Origin: Apostichopus japonicus
Taxonomy: Eukaryota > Echinodermata > Holothuroidea > Aspidochirotida > Stichopodidae
Direction of reading: 5' to 3'
Assembly: GCF_037975245.1 (NCBI RefSeq)
Contig: NC_092578.1
Span: forward strand, 5,435,001 to 5,499,000
Length of the DNA: 64,000 bases
Below the pieces are notes generated by a model, which did no database searches, had not been told where the DNA came from, and worked only from the letters and a program-made list of their open reading frames with translations. Of the stretch, positions 11,501 through 23,500 are shown piece by piece (the stretch's first letter is position 1; each line of letters starts with the position of its first letter). A program made the position numbers and the translations under genes.

Positions 11501-14500
11501 AATTGCACATTAACTTGAGAAAAATGAAGTCAGAAAGAAATCCACAGTTCATTGTATATAGAATTATGATTATAAATTTCTTCTTATGGATTGCAAAATC
11601 ATGTAAAACTTAAATTGTATATTAAATGTAAAGAGCCAGTGATTTGGAATGTTCATGGAGGATGGGAGATGGACAACGTTTGGAGACAGCTGGTGGAAGA
11701 GGGATGCAAAAAATATCAAATTTTTTTTTTTTTCTGACAGCGTGTCATTCCCCTTCCTGGTACTTCTGGTGTCTGGAGGACATTGCATTTTAGCTCTCGC
11801 CAGAAATGTTGGAGATTTTGTTATCTTGGGTGAGACTCTGGATGGAGCACCAGGAGAGGCATTTGATAAGGTAAAAAATCTCAACAGGATTTTATGGTGG
11901 GGGGAGGGGCAGTGGCGGAGCGTCCATACAGTCAGGGGGGGCGGATGCCCCCCCCTGACGGACTCAAATGGACTGCTGGTGTCCTTTTCAGCTTTTTACC
12001 ACATTTTACTTATTCGCGATTTATTGACATTTATATTGCGCTCACTCATCTACCTATTGACATTTGTCACATTTTTTTTGTTGGTGTAATTTTCTGACAA
12101 AATGCTGTAAAGGCGGTCTTTAGTTTATCGGCACTTCCGTTGTACGAATCTATTTCCAAGCGCATGTACTTTCAACACACATCAAAAAAAATTCTGTACG
12201 CTCCGCGCCGACCTGTGGTGGCACTCCGCTTAGATAGTGTCAAAGCGTCCCTACAGACCATTCTCGCCCCCCTGACCAATTCCCCTTGCTCCGCCACTGG
12301 GGGGGGGTAGGGTGGTGGAAAGGGTCAGTGGTGGTGTCTTTAGTGGGGAGGCTGAGGGATGGTGTCAGGAGGTCTTTGGAAACACAGATGTCTACTGTTG
12401 TACTTTCTGGTCTTACTAAATGTAAGGTTGCCCTGAACACTTCATATTTTTCAACCATTGATTGTCAGTCCGACCTGTTTGGATCAAATGTCAGAGATGT
12501 AACCGATCGTCATTTTCATAGTCAGTTGATAACTTTCTAAGAAAACTTTCTCATGTTGTTACAAAATTGAAACTTGTCCTAATGAACATCTGATAGCTGC
12601 AAATAAACTGACGATTTATCAGCCACTCAGTGATTTATGGTTACTATGGTGATAACGACCATCGACATTGACATTTCTAATCGTAATTATGCTTTACAGA
12701 TAGCAAGGAGATTGAAACTGCAAGAGCACCCTCAATGTAAAGGTATGAGTGGTGGTCAGGCTATCGAAAAATTGGCAAAGGAAGGGAACATTCACCTCTT
12801 GGATGGCAAACATCTGTTCCGAATGCAAAGAAAAGATTGCAACATCTCGTTTATTGGGTTCAAGCAAGCGGTGTTTAGATTGATACAAGAGGAAGAAAAA
12901 CTACAAGGTAGAAACTCTGCAAACCTTCGAATCATTCCGTCAAAAATTTTGTTGTTTTTTTATGTCTGTGTGTCCGTCTGTCTTGGCTTTTGTGACCTGC
13001 AATTACAGATATTGTTAATAACTGTGTGTAGACGGTGCAAAATATTGAAAGATAGATTGATTAAGCACGATCTTGTAAACCATCTCTAACTAGGTCAGGA
13101 GGTTACGATATTGAACTGTTAAAAACAAAACTAAACGTATGATGTCATTTTTAGTCTATCATGATTATTAATATGTTATGTCTGTGAATAATACTGAATA
13201 CGTAAAATGTTTGTTATGACTTAATGATAAGTGTAATATATCAATAAATCATACTGCGATTGGTGAGATAATACTCCAAGTCTTGTGGCTAAATATGACT
13301 ACAGTGGGTGATTGAGTGGACTAACATTCTACTTTGTTTGCAGGTACGAGCAATATCCTTGGGAACGTATGTGACATTTGTGCCTCTGTTCAGCATCACA
13401 TCACGAGACACCTGGTAACAAGAATACTGAGAGGCATTGAATACTGCAAGATGGCTGACATGCTCCCACAGGAGAAACAAATTTTAGTAAGAATTTAGTT
13501 CCATTTATTTATTTTATTTTTTACCAGGGCCATATCTCAAACTGTTTCAGCTAGATTGATGCATGCAAGGAAATTGTTTCATACAGACCTACCTCATGGA
13601 GTAAATCTGTGGCAAAACCTCTCCCATGTACTAAAACGATGGTCCATTGATCTTCAGGCCATTATATAGCTTGCATAGTTAAAGTGAAATAAATTTTTAG
13701 ATTAGAGAATAGTATAAAATTTCAGGTAATTTGCATGCAGTGATGGTTTGAGAAGCCTATGCTAATGATTACAATCTCAAAATGAAAACAACTTAGTTAA
13801 TTGAAACAATGCAGTGGTATAGTGTCTGATTGTATTCAAATCAAAGGTATACTGAGGGCAGGTGCAGATCCAGGATTTTAAATGGAATGGGTGTGGCCCT
13901 GAGCCTCTTTAAAGTCAACTGTTATGTAGGGGGTCTGGTGGTCAATCCCTACCCCACCCCCCACCCCGGAGAAAATTAACATTTTAGAGGTGAAATGGTT
14001 CATTTTAAGTCATACTTGTAAATTAGGTATATGTGGAAGGTTGTGGTACTAATAACTAGTTTAATTTTTTTGTGGGGTTGGAATGGAGGGGGGTGTACAC
14101 CCCACACCACCCCTAATTAAAGATTTTTATCTCTTGCCTATATCCTCACAGGTCGTATCTGGTGGTGTGGCTAGCAATGGTTACATACGGCATGCACTGA
14201 GCAGGCTATGCGATCATACAAGTTATAAACTGGTATGCCCACCTCCGAAACTCTGCACGGACAACGGTATCATGGTAGCTTGGGCTGGTATGGAACACCT
14301 TAAGCTGGGTACTGGATTAGCAGATAATCCACAAGAGGTCAGATTCGAGCCAAGGTAAAGTAGATTATCAAAATGAGAAAGAAAGAAGCAAAAAAAATAT
14401 ATTTATCTGGATAAGTTGGATTATCATCTCTGGTTACAGAGTTTTTCAAATGATTGTCTCATATTCTTACTGCTTAAAAATGACCCAATTTTTTGCACGA

Positions 14501-15192
14501 GATATTTAGAAAGATGGGGTATGATATGACCTATTAATGATAATGAGATGGATTTTATACATCAACCGATCATGGTTGATAGTAATGTAGATTTATTACA
14601 TAAAATAAACTGTTATTTCCCAGTCAGTTTTCCATTATTGATTTGTTTCGTAAAACAAAGATGGTAGGATTGATGGACTCGATATTAGTTCTACCCCAGA
14701 TGGTTGGAGGACTTAATATATGAAGCAATGATAGAAAGAAAGATGTACTACGGAGTATTAGCTCAGTGGTTAACGCTGGTGCCTTCCAGTCATAAGGTCC
14801 ACGGTTCAAGTCACTCCAAGATTAATGTATGTCGTCCAGTTACAGAGTTGTTGACAATTCATAACCATGGACATTAAATATGAATGTAAGAGACTGACTT
14901 CGGTCAGCTTGCGGCTTTGATAAGCCATTGAGGCTTCTTCGCGAGTTCCTGCTTGCAGGAGGATCTAAAATACATGCATACATACAAACATACACACATA
15001 CTATTTATTTCAATAAAAACATGGAATTTTTATCGTGTGCATCATATCCAATTGTTTTTTTTAGGAATGATGCATATTCATGTTCATATTGCATATTCAT
15101 ATTGCAGAGAACCTTTAGGGGTTAACATTGCTAGTGCAGTAGCCGAGGCTAGAGTGGACATCAAAAGATTCAAGTTTTGGGCGGATGGATGA
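8356..15192 (+). CDS. OSGEPL1: OSGEPL1, mitochondrial tRNA N6-adenosine threonylcarbamoyltransferase (8 exons, complete)
   Basis: Kae1/TsaD/Qri7 family enzyme that transfers threonylcarbamoyl to A37 of ANN-decoding mitochondrial tRNAs (t6A). Exons are 8356-8558, 9480-9579, 11009-11169, 11741-11870, 12700-12907, 13344-13486, 14152-14354 and 15108-15192. Phases agree throughout and give 410 aa plus stop; human OSGEPL1 is about 414 aa. The N-terminus is rich in Arg, Ser and Leu with one acidic residue in the first 30, consistent with a mitochondrial presequence. Family signatures: GIETSCDET (35-43), HHMEAH (metal ligands His141 and His145), SGGH (166-169), GGVASN (319-324) and TDNG (metal ligand Asp352). 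The start is the first ATG before the presequence-like stretch. The gene is convergent with ANKAR. Introns hold a perfect palindrome, a hAT-like MITE and a SINE. Confidence 0.95.
9039..9116. repeat. Perfect 78-bp palindrome
   Basis: The 39-base arms (9039-9077 and 9078-9116) are exact reverse complements with no spacer. The centre is TACACATATGTGTA. It lies in OSGEPL1 intron 1 and would form a single long hairpin. It may be a MITE remnant or an inverted duplication. No target-site duplication is obvious. Confidence 0.9.
9480..9579 (+). CDS. OSGEPL1: OSGEPL1 exon 2
   Basis: Acceptor TGTTATCAG, donor GTAACC. The first base completes the split Arg codon. Encodes [20 protein letters not shown] and on to TSYQ, matching the family GGIVPxxAxxxH block. 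Confidence 0.93.
11009..11169 (+). CDS. OSGEPL1: OSGEPL1 exon 3 (metal-binding HMEAH)
   Basis: Acceptor GATATCCCAG, donor GTAGAT. Encodes [20 protein letters not shown] and [20 protein letters not shown]. The two histidines of HMEAH are the conserved metal ligands. Confidence 0.94.
11741..11870 (+). CDS. OSGEPL1: OSGEPL1 exon 4 (SGGH)
   Basis: The acceptor follows a long T tract and CTGACAG; the donor is GTAAAA. Encodes [17 protein letters not shown] and [14 protein letters not shown]. The exon is followed within 40 bases by a MITE insertion. Confidence 0.94.
11910..12299. mobile_element. hAT-like MITE in OSGEPL1 intron 4
   Basis: The termini are inverted: CAGTGGCGGAGC on the left and GCTCCGCCACTG on the right. 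CAGTGGCGGA-type ends are typical of hAT elements. The flanks are G-runs (GGGAGGGG left, GGGGGGGG right), compatible with an 8-bp target duplication with one change. An internal hairpin at 12196-12230 is shared with three other loci here. No transposase frame. Confidence 0.75.
12700..12907 (+). CDS. OSGEPL1: OSGEPL1 exon 5
   Basis: Acceptor GCTTTACAG, donor GTAGAA. Leaves in phase 1. Encodes [20 protein letters not shown] and [13 protein letters not shown]. Confidence 0.93.
13344..13486 (+). CDS. OSGEPL1: OSGEPL1 exon 6
   Basis: Acceptor CTTTGTTTGCAG, donor GTAAGA at 13487. Encodes [20 protein letters not shown] and [11 protein letters not shown]. Confidence 0.92.
14152..14354 (+). CDS. OSGEPL1: OSGEPL1 exon 7 (GGVASN, TDNG)
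   Basis: Acceptor ATCCTCACAG, donor GTAAAG. Encodes [16 protein letters not shown] and [20 protein letters not shown]. The aspartate of TDNG is the third conserved metal ligand. Confidence 0.94.
14750..14985 (+). mobile_element. tRNA-derived SINE, family 1, copy 1
   Basis: The head is tRNA-like: A-box TTAGCTCAGTGGTTAACGC and B-box GGTTCAAGTCACTCC. A unique body ends in CTTGCAGGAGGATCTAAAAT, followed by a (CATA)-rich tail. The same sequence recurs inverted at 25009-25230 and truncated at 37831-37893. It lies in OSGEPL1 intron 7. It is unlikely to be a functional tRNA gene, because no acceptor stem closes around the boxes. Confidence 0.85.
15108..15192 (+). CDS. OSGEPL1: OSGEPL1 terminal exon 8
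   Basis: Acceptor CATATTGCAG; the first base completes a split Arg codon. Encodes [20 protein letters not shown] to the stop TGA at 15190-15192, matching the family PLGVDIS-type tail. Confidence 0.9.
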
Positions 15193-15194
15193 TC

Positions 15195-15200
15195 AATAAA
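15195..15200 (+). terminator. Possible polyadenylation signals of OSGEPL1
   Basis: AATAAA occurs three bases after the stop codon and again at 15507-15512. The first would give an extremely short 3' UTR; the second is a more usual distance. Which is used cannot be told from sequence. Confidence 0.35.
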
Positions 15201-18200
15201 ATTGAACGGAGAAAGTCTTCAATGAAGTTGTTGATAGAGGATGGAAATAGCAGATGAGACACATCATGGATGGAGAGATTAGAGAAATCAGTTGAAATGA
15301 ATGTTGCTGCTCAGAAGAGGAGGGGTGCAATACATTCAGTATAGCAATGCTGCTCGATGATCAGGAAACTGAAGCCAGTTATTGAAGCAGCAACCCAACT
15401 GGACAATTGGTCATGTACTCATTAGTCTATTGAAAAGTGATGAATTCTTTTCACGTGTACTTACGAAGTGTGAAAAGGCAAGATATTGGACGGGTTGCAA
15501 ATATTGAATAAATATTTTTCTTGCTTTGTTCAAAGCTGGGGTTTAAGTGCAACCATGTACCCTTCTAGGGGGGAGGGACTTTACCCCCCCCCCATGGATG
15601 GAATCAGGGAGGGGCTCAGCTCATCCCCATCCCCCCACCCCCTTGCAGAAAGAATATTCCAAAATACCAAGTACACAAAATTGCATAATGATATAACATT
15701 TATGTACAGTAAAAGCTAAATGTTGAAAATAATTTCTACATTGTTTCAAAAGTTGCAAAATATTGCAGCATTTTGCATGTAATCTAAGCAACTTCCATTT
15801 TTTAACAAATTTTCTCACCCCTCCCCTTAGACCCCTCCACTGCATGCTTGCTAATTTAATTCAAAAGATTCAATTTGCCCTGTACAAGTATATGATTATA
15901 AAATAAATGACAAAATAATGTTGTAATGGGTGTGAGACATTTGATTAGGTTTGATGTCTTGTCACAAGACTTATCGCAATGATGAAAAAAGAGAAAGTAC
16001 CGTGGCATACTCATGTTTATTGCAATACTTACTATTCGATTAAACAACAAAGATCATGCAAAGATCAGTAAAAAGTGTACTGACTGATGAAGAAAAAAGT
16101 GTTTGAAATTCCATGTTCAAAAAAAATCATAAAACCTGGGAGAAAATTCTCATCGCATTTGAGAAGTTACTGGGTTCAGTAGGAGGGCAAAGGTAATCAA
16201 ATGAAGAGTGGAAAAATTACTCAACCCCAACAAAATAAAATGATTATTTTTTTGCAGACACATCAGATTTGTTTATATTGAAAAATATAAGGAAAGAGAT
16301 GACCCTTTTGCTTATATTTGTGGATCAATTAATACTCTCCCTTTAATCGAAGGGAATGCAACTTCGGCGAAAATCCTTTTCATTTTGTTTTCTTGAGTTG
16401 ACTAGTGATTGTCAATAAAATCTCATGGAAAGCGAATAAAGTGCCTGAAACATACTTGCCCATCCCTCCCACATTCCCCTTCCTCCATAATTGATGAAAT
16501 TGTCGGCTATTCTGTGAGAGTTCCACAGTTCGAATAACTCAAAATAATATTACCCACGAACTTAAAGACCCTTTCACAATGCTCTGGTAGAGGGTGACAT
16601 TATGCATTTAACTTTAACAACCTGTTCCCAATGTGGGTGGTAGTTGGTGACAATATGAAATTCCACTGAACAGTAAAATTTAACCAACAAGAATGCACTT
16701 TTTGATATTTAAAAAAAACATTATAGAAGACAATGATGGCAGCATTTTGGAATTATTTTTGTTTCAAGTTTTGCATATAAATATTGATCAACTGGCTTAG
16801 GATGTCATGGTAATCTAAATGGGATTAACATCTACATTATTATGTAACTATATTTGTATACATATATATATATATATACAGTGGAATTACGGCCTTCGTT
16901 ACCGGTTTCGAACCTCTGGATATACAATCAGCGTCCATAGCCTAGTGGTTAGGGTGTCAGCATATAAAGCGGGAGGCCAGAGTTTGAATCCCGAAGGAGG
17001 CTGGAAGTTTTTTCACTGTTCTTGATTTTCCAACTCATTATGACTTCAATTACATATATATATAATCAACTAAAATGGCAAAGGATAGTTATTATGAAAC
17101 CTTTATTCAAGCCATGATTAGATAATGCTTTGTACTGCTTGTATGAAGAAAAAATAAATGCTTCCAACAATAGCTGCCTATAAATTTTATTACTGCATTT
17201 TGAAAAATATGCAAAACATTTTACACAACATCGTCATCGAAAGCTAGTAAGATAACAAAAATTTATATTCCGCAAATAAAGAAGTCATGAATCATTAAAA
17301 TGGTTTCAAGGATTCTTTAAGGTAATTTAAGTTAAGCTTTTTCACACCCTCTTATGTTTTGTTTTTTATTAAAATGCTCTTATGCAAATACAATGTACAC
17401 TAGTGTTAACCATCAGCAAGTTGTGTTTAGCATAACGCAATCTAACGTTTCATATTCTATTCAGCATACAAATGTAAAAAAAACATATTTCAAACTTGAA
17501 AAAGAGAAATACAGGAGATGAGAAAAAGAAAAAGTAAAAAATTTGAAAATTACACAAAAAAAAGAAGAAAATTAAGTATTTGAAAGACGTTTATAATCTT
17601 GAAAACATATTTTGAGACAATCTGTTTAGCTGAATACAACAAAGCAAAAAAAATAATACATGAAAACCAATGCTAACCTTCGTCAGCTCACTACTGGCCA
17701 AATTTGATTTCTTTGACTGAATTTTAAGCACTCATAAAATTCTCTTAAATTCTAAAATATATCCAAATATATATAGTTTTATCTTCAAGGTGTAAAACAA
17801 GTTTATATGTAAAGCAACCCTATATTAAGTTAAAAGTTATGCGCACTGTATGTAAAAAAATAAAATTCTAGCAACCTCTCTTTAGTCTGGAATGTTTTTA
17901 TATATGCAAAAGATCAGCTACTATTGGTAGGATGGAATAAATGGGGGTGGGGGGGTATACAAAGAAAGAAGAAAATTCTCAACATGATTCCTCCCCCCCA
18001 AAAAATGGATTATACCACACAATCCAATATTCTTTAAAATTGTTTTATAGTAAATTTCATAATTAGAAAGAAGCATCTTTCTTTCTTTCTTTCTTAATTA
18101 CCAATATCTTGCTAGAATAACACATATATATATAAATATATAGTAAAGCAACTCTATTCTTCTCAAAGCAACTCAATAATACACTACCAGCTGACTTGTC

Positions 18201-20311
18201 CTTATTCCACATAATACCAGATGTACTTAACCCAGTCTAATTTATATAATGCCATTATTTGTACCAACACAAAATCATTTAGATTACCTAAAAAACAAGT
18301 AGGATTATTTTGTTGTTTATGAATAGCCTCCCTGACGAAAAAAATTCTTTCTCTTGTTTTAATATACAACGTAGCCTGTCGATCATGAATTGCTGTTTTA
18401 TTGAGTTATCAATCATCTTTTGTGACAGCGATACAAGCAGCTAAAAAAAAAAAAAAAATTGCTTCTCGTATGTATTTACGCTGATATCACGATTCAATCT
18501 AAACTGATCAACAACAAACAAAAAAAACTTGAATTACTGACTTATCATTTAAAGTCTCAATGTGTGTTTGCCAAATTTTAACTTCGACCTTTTCCAGCTT
18601 ACTGCCCTAAAAGCTTGGTGAAAATAACACTGTTCCAGGCAATTTTCATATCATTATTCATTATTTTTATTGAGTTACCTGTCGTTAAACATTTTGAGCT
18701 GAATAAAATTTGCCAGATTTATTAACGGCGAGTCTGTAGATTCTACAAACTTCAATCAAAATTTGCTAATCCCACCCAAGAGATAATGCGCCAATCAAAT
18801 CTCTCTGTTTTGTTTACAACCGTTAGACGGCTTAGGCCTATGGGCGGTCGTAGTGATTTTATGGTAAATCGTTCGTTCGTTAAATTTCTTTCTTCGATTG
18901 CAACAGCTTTTTTAAATTAAACCCACCTGGTCAGAGTGCATTTAGAATAACAAACACTGAATCTGCTTCGGAAGTTTGTTTTCCTAAATTCATCAGCAAA
19001 CAAGTATTGGGACTTTTAAACTATCTAATTACCATTAGTAAACATTCACATGTTTACATACAAACCCTTCACTATTTACAACTCTTTCTTTTATACTTGA
19101 TTGTCACTTGAAATTCCCATAAAATGTCTTTCCTTTTCAAAAGAACCCAATTGAAGGTAACTCATTATTCATCACTAACATGACGTTTTTCAATTCGAAT
19201 TATAGGGTAAGAAATTATTCAATAATCTGGTTTGCCTTTATCTGTGAACAATTAAAAATCTCTACATTTTGTAGTGGTGGACAAATACAGCTAACATTCA
19301 AGCTGTTTCTACAAACGAAAAGGTCAAATATGTAAATTCGAAATTATTTTGGGGAAGTCTTACAAAATATTCTGTGATAATCCTGCGACAGCACCAAAAT
19401 AATCCGGGGACATTTCAGAGGACACTTTTAATCTGGGGAAGGTACACAACCTCAGGGGACTGTCCCCGGAAATTGAGTCACCTTACACCAATATCATTAA
19501 TCCTTTCCATGAACTTGGTCCAAAATTGCAATGAAATGTCTTTAGTTATTTGAGAATACTACACTCCAGAGAGCTAGAAACCACCCACCAAGCCAACCAA
19601 ATCACATATGTATGTCCAGAGCAGGGTTTTCCTAACTTTATCCCACCATGAATCCCCTGTGGATGTCAGAGTTGTCCACGAACCCCCAACTTTTCGAGAC
19701 ATGATCTGAGTCATTATTATACTATAATACCCATAACAGTACTTCGTAAAAGATCAAGTATCACATGCATGGTACGGTACTACTATGGCAACATATGCGT
19801 ATGGAACGCAAAAGAGTTTGTCGATAGGTACGACTTTTGTACATTACTAAATTATATGACATATCAGATGTTAGCTCAACAAAAAGGACTCTAGTTTTGA
19901 CTTTCAGAAACGTCTCACAAACCACCTGCGATGGAATCACGCACCCCCTGGAGGTTCATGCACCCCAGTTAGGGAACCCCTGGTCTAGAGAATGTTGCTA
20001 TCAATGAAATACAAGTGAGTAGTCACTTTCAAATCTCTCTACATAGCATGATTTCATTAGAATAAATTAAGCTAACCTTCCAACTACGATGGCTAGCGGC
20101 ACACCTATTAGGTAAGAATTCATAATTGCATTCGTAAAACTGGTCTTACTACAAACAAACAAATATTAACAGGATGAATAATTTCTTGCATAAAGTAACA
20201 GTTAATTCACAATTTTTCACACGACCAATCATCGAAACAAGAAGTACCTGCACGGTTACTATACTAGAGTGATAAGTTAACAGTTTGCTTCTCCCAAGAT
20301 TATTTCATATC
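15201..20311. other. Convergent intergenic region between OSGEPL1 and ANKAR
   Basis: AT-rich sequence with no recognisable gene. It contains one SINE (16879-17053), homopolymer and short AT tracts, and a TTTC microsatellite near 18077. Both 3' UTRs should end in this region. Confidence 0.6.
16879..17053 (+). mobile_element. tRNA-derived SINE, family 2, copy A
   Basis: The A-box is TAGCCTAGTGGTTAGGGTGT and the B-box region GAGTTTGAATCCC. The body ends TTGATTTTCCAACTCATTA. Copies occur inverted at 23661-23826 and 51907-52080 with the same boundaries (CAGTGGAAT... to ...CAATTA), flanked by TA-rich tracts. Confidence 0.85.
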
Positions 20312-20510
20312 CTAATCCCACGCTACCTTCATTTCGGACTTCTTCGTCCTGACTTTGTCCCCGCTTCCCTTCTCTTCACCCCCTTTTCCTACCCTGGTAT
20401 CTCCAGATATCTTGATGGCTGGAACTGGACGAGAGTCTCGCGGTACGGCCGGTGCAGAGGACATCCTTGGCACTCTGATCATTGTGGTCTTTCGGTCGTA
20501 CACGCCCATA
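20312..20510 (-). CDS. ANKAR: Candidate ANKAR terminal exon
   Basis: Acceptor GCTCACACACGAG, then a phase-matched frame to a TAG at 20312-20314. It encodes MGVYDRKTTMIRVPRMSSAP, AVPRDSRPVPAIKISGD and a basic tail ending SEMKVAWD. It brings the protein close to the family length. The acceptor is only fair. A second acceptor at the CGCCAG before 20539 would use another frame (ending at 20376), so this assignment is tentative. Confidence 0.5.
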
Positions 20511-23500
20511 CTCGTGTGTGAGCGAAAACCTTTGGCAGATTGGCCTGGCGAGAAGAATGGATAGATGATTGAAGTCAACCAAATACTGGTTATGTTCACA
20601 TAAACCAGGCAAAACTATTATGCTTTACATCTCCTGAATTAAAAAAAAAAGCAAATATCCTAAACATATCCAAATAATTTTTGGAAGTCTTTAACTTTAA
20701 TTTCACTTGCTGTTTGCATAAGATCCAATACTGTCATACAAAATGCTTGAATAACGGCCACGTCTTAAAGTGAGATGTCTTTGCCATTGATAGTTCACCA
20801 AATGGAATAAGGTAACCTGAGTTCTTCATCGCAGTTAGTTCTATCACATACAACAATGATGATGGTTGGATGCTGTTCTCCTTTAACACCACTTCCCCCC
20901 ACCCCTACCCCTTTTTGCCTCAATATTAATCCTGAAACCGCAAGTATAGTCAATGAAAGTACAGTATGGTTGTGCTGATGAATATCTTTACCCCTTCCAG
21001 TCTTTCTTGACAGACAAAATTTCACGTCATTTGGCGATTTTTGATCATTTCTTTAACAGTGATGTATTCCAGACCCTGCAGCTGGTATTTATAGCTCCGC
21101 AGATTAAACATAAGAATGGTACATACCTCTCTGCCTTGAGGGTGGTATGACTGGTGGACCTCCATGTTTCTCAAGGCTGCGTAATAAATCAAATAAATGA
21201 ACGATTTCACTTTTCGATGTTGAAAGGTGCTAATTGCTGGCTTAAAAGGATTGTCCAAAGAAGAAAATGTTTATATTTGACCAAATGAAGAAGAACATAC
21301 ACTATGCATCTTGGTGAAATGTTCATGCAATTCTTACATTGCATTTTCAAGATATTTTGAAAATCGAAATTTTCACAGTTTGTACCAGAAGTGAAAATTG
21401 AAGCAAAACCAGATGTGATGTCATAGCTGTACAATGACAGCAATCAATTTTGTGTTTTTCTTTCATTTTTTCACTTATATTATATTAAACTTGGATTGGA
21501 TAGGGTTCTAACTTTCCTTTGTTGGACACAACAGGTTGATGAGGAGTACTCCTTGGATCCTATGTTAATACTCAAGGTGGTATTAAACAATGACAATGAT
21601 ATGGTGCCCAAGCTTCTTACAGTTCACACGGATTGCTATGGTGATTTTGAACAGAAGAAAAAACTGGAACACTGGTAAAACCGGGCACAAATAACATCTA
21701 GGATATGCCCACGAGAATTCAAAAGGATATTTATCAATCTATTCTGCACAGCAAATATGATCGTAAGACTAGCTGATAAATATCAAGCAAAGTCTGGATG
21801 GCTAGCAAAAAGAAACACCCTGTATAGATAACTAAAGGTCATAACGTTCTCAATCTTCTAGACAGATTGGGTGGTTAGGATGAGGAGGTGGAGGAGGAGG
21901 GGGAGGAAGAGGAGGAGAGGGTAGGGACTTTGACCAGAGGTGAAGTACTCGGTGATGCTACATGTACAAATCCATCACAACTACACAGAAGTAAACAGAT
22001 CTTTTCAAGATTAAGACATTGTTTTCGATACCTTAAGGCTGGAAGACCGACAATCTGTTGTCTATTAAATTCCTCGGTAAAATCGCTGGCGATCTTGGCA
22101 TCTTTGTCGATATTGTCCATGAGCCTCTTGTAGAGGCCGGGGGTATTTCTGGTCGCGATCAGAAGCATTCGTGTCGCCGTTCTGTTATAGGTCAGATACC
22201 CTAGGGCCACGGCAGCAGCAGCCCGGACCTCGATATTCTCCGAGAAGAGATGTGTGATTAGGATGTCGACAGCTCCAGAGGTGATGATAGCATCGGGAAT
22301 ACCAGCTCTTGTGTGAGCCAGACTCGCTATTAAACTCCCTGGAGAAACGAAAATGGAACGAACCTGTCAAAATGCTGAAGCAGTTTCTATTGGTTCATGA
22401 AAATCAACACAACCTTTTTAAAGTACTAGCTTTATCACAAATACACTTCTAATTTAGCATTTATTGTAAAATACATTTTACTTCTATGCACAATGACCCC
22501 CCCCCCCTCCCCCTCAATCTGGTACTTAATGATCTAGCATTCTCTGTACTCTTGAATGTTTTCCGACCTGTGAATTCTGTTCTCTTAAAGAGCGCGGAAC
22601 TTGTGATACAAAATAATGTTTTGGAATGAAATCTTGCTCTGTTCTTTTCCAAAGTTGACCTTCAGAGAAGGAGACATTGCGTTGGTTTGCAAGGATTTTG
22701 AGTCCATGGTGAGAATGTACCAGCTTCTGGTAAATTCAACTTACTGGTCCCAAGTTTGAGGAGGTTGTTTTGCCATTGGTTGACAATTAGTAAGAGGCTG
22801 TGTCAGCGCTTAATTTTATGATTTAATATGATGATTCAGTACTAATTATTCTTACCTGACAGTATAATGGTTTCATCTTTGGTGGAGTTCAGCATGCCCA
22901 CCAAGGTCGTGACCCCTTCTGCGGATAATGACACCTGATCTCTGTCCACAATAACCCTTGCTAAGATTACAATCTAAAGGTGAAGCAAAAAGGAAAGGCC
23001 ATTTATAACTTGAGATATATAGAAAGAATGGGATTTCCATCCAAAAATATTTCATACAATGCACTTTATTGATAAAAGTATAAACTAGGCAATGCCTCCA
23101 GGTAATTGATTGAACCGATCAAATCAAAACACCTTTCTACCAATTTTAACACACAGCGCAAGATAATTAATAGCGAAGAAATAATTATTCCATTTAATTT
23201 CAAAGAATTCCACTGCCCAGACTCTTTACCATTGATATATAGATATATTAACCACTGCATAAATATATATGTTTTTTTGGACTAGTCTTTTCATTCTCTG
23301 AAATGGAACTTGTATAGTCAAGAAATGAACAGAATAATGATGGGGAGGGGGAAGGGTGAAGGAGGTTAGTATAGAGAGTAATTACAGTTTGACCACAATC
23401 AGCTCAAGGAGCTGCTCTCAATATTTAATAATTTTGATATAATTTATATTTTATTTACTCACCTGAAATGCAGCGTGAGCTTTGTATTCTTCGTTCTCCG

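Noticed and set aside
14760-14830. Functional tRNA gene
   Set aside because: A and B boxes are present but no acceptor stem or complete cloverleaf closes, and the same sequence recurs with a SINE body.
21496-21678. Plus-strand frame QVDEEYSLDPMLILKVVLNN after a CAG
   Set aside because: It looks mildly coding and has an acceptor-like CAACAG, but no partner exon or family match was found. It lies inside the last ANKAR intron on the opposite strand.
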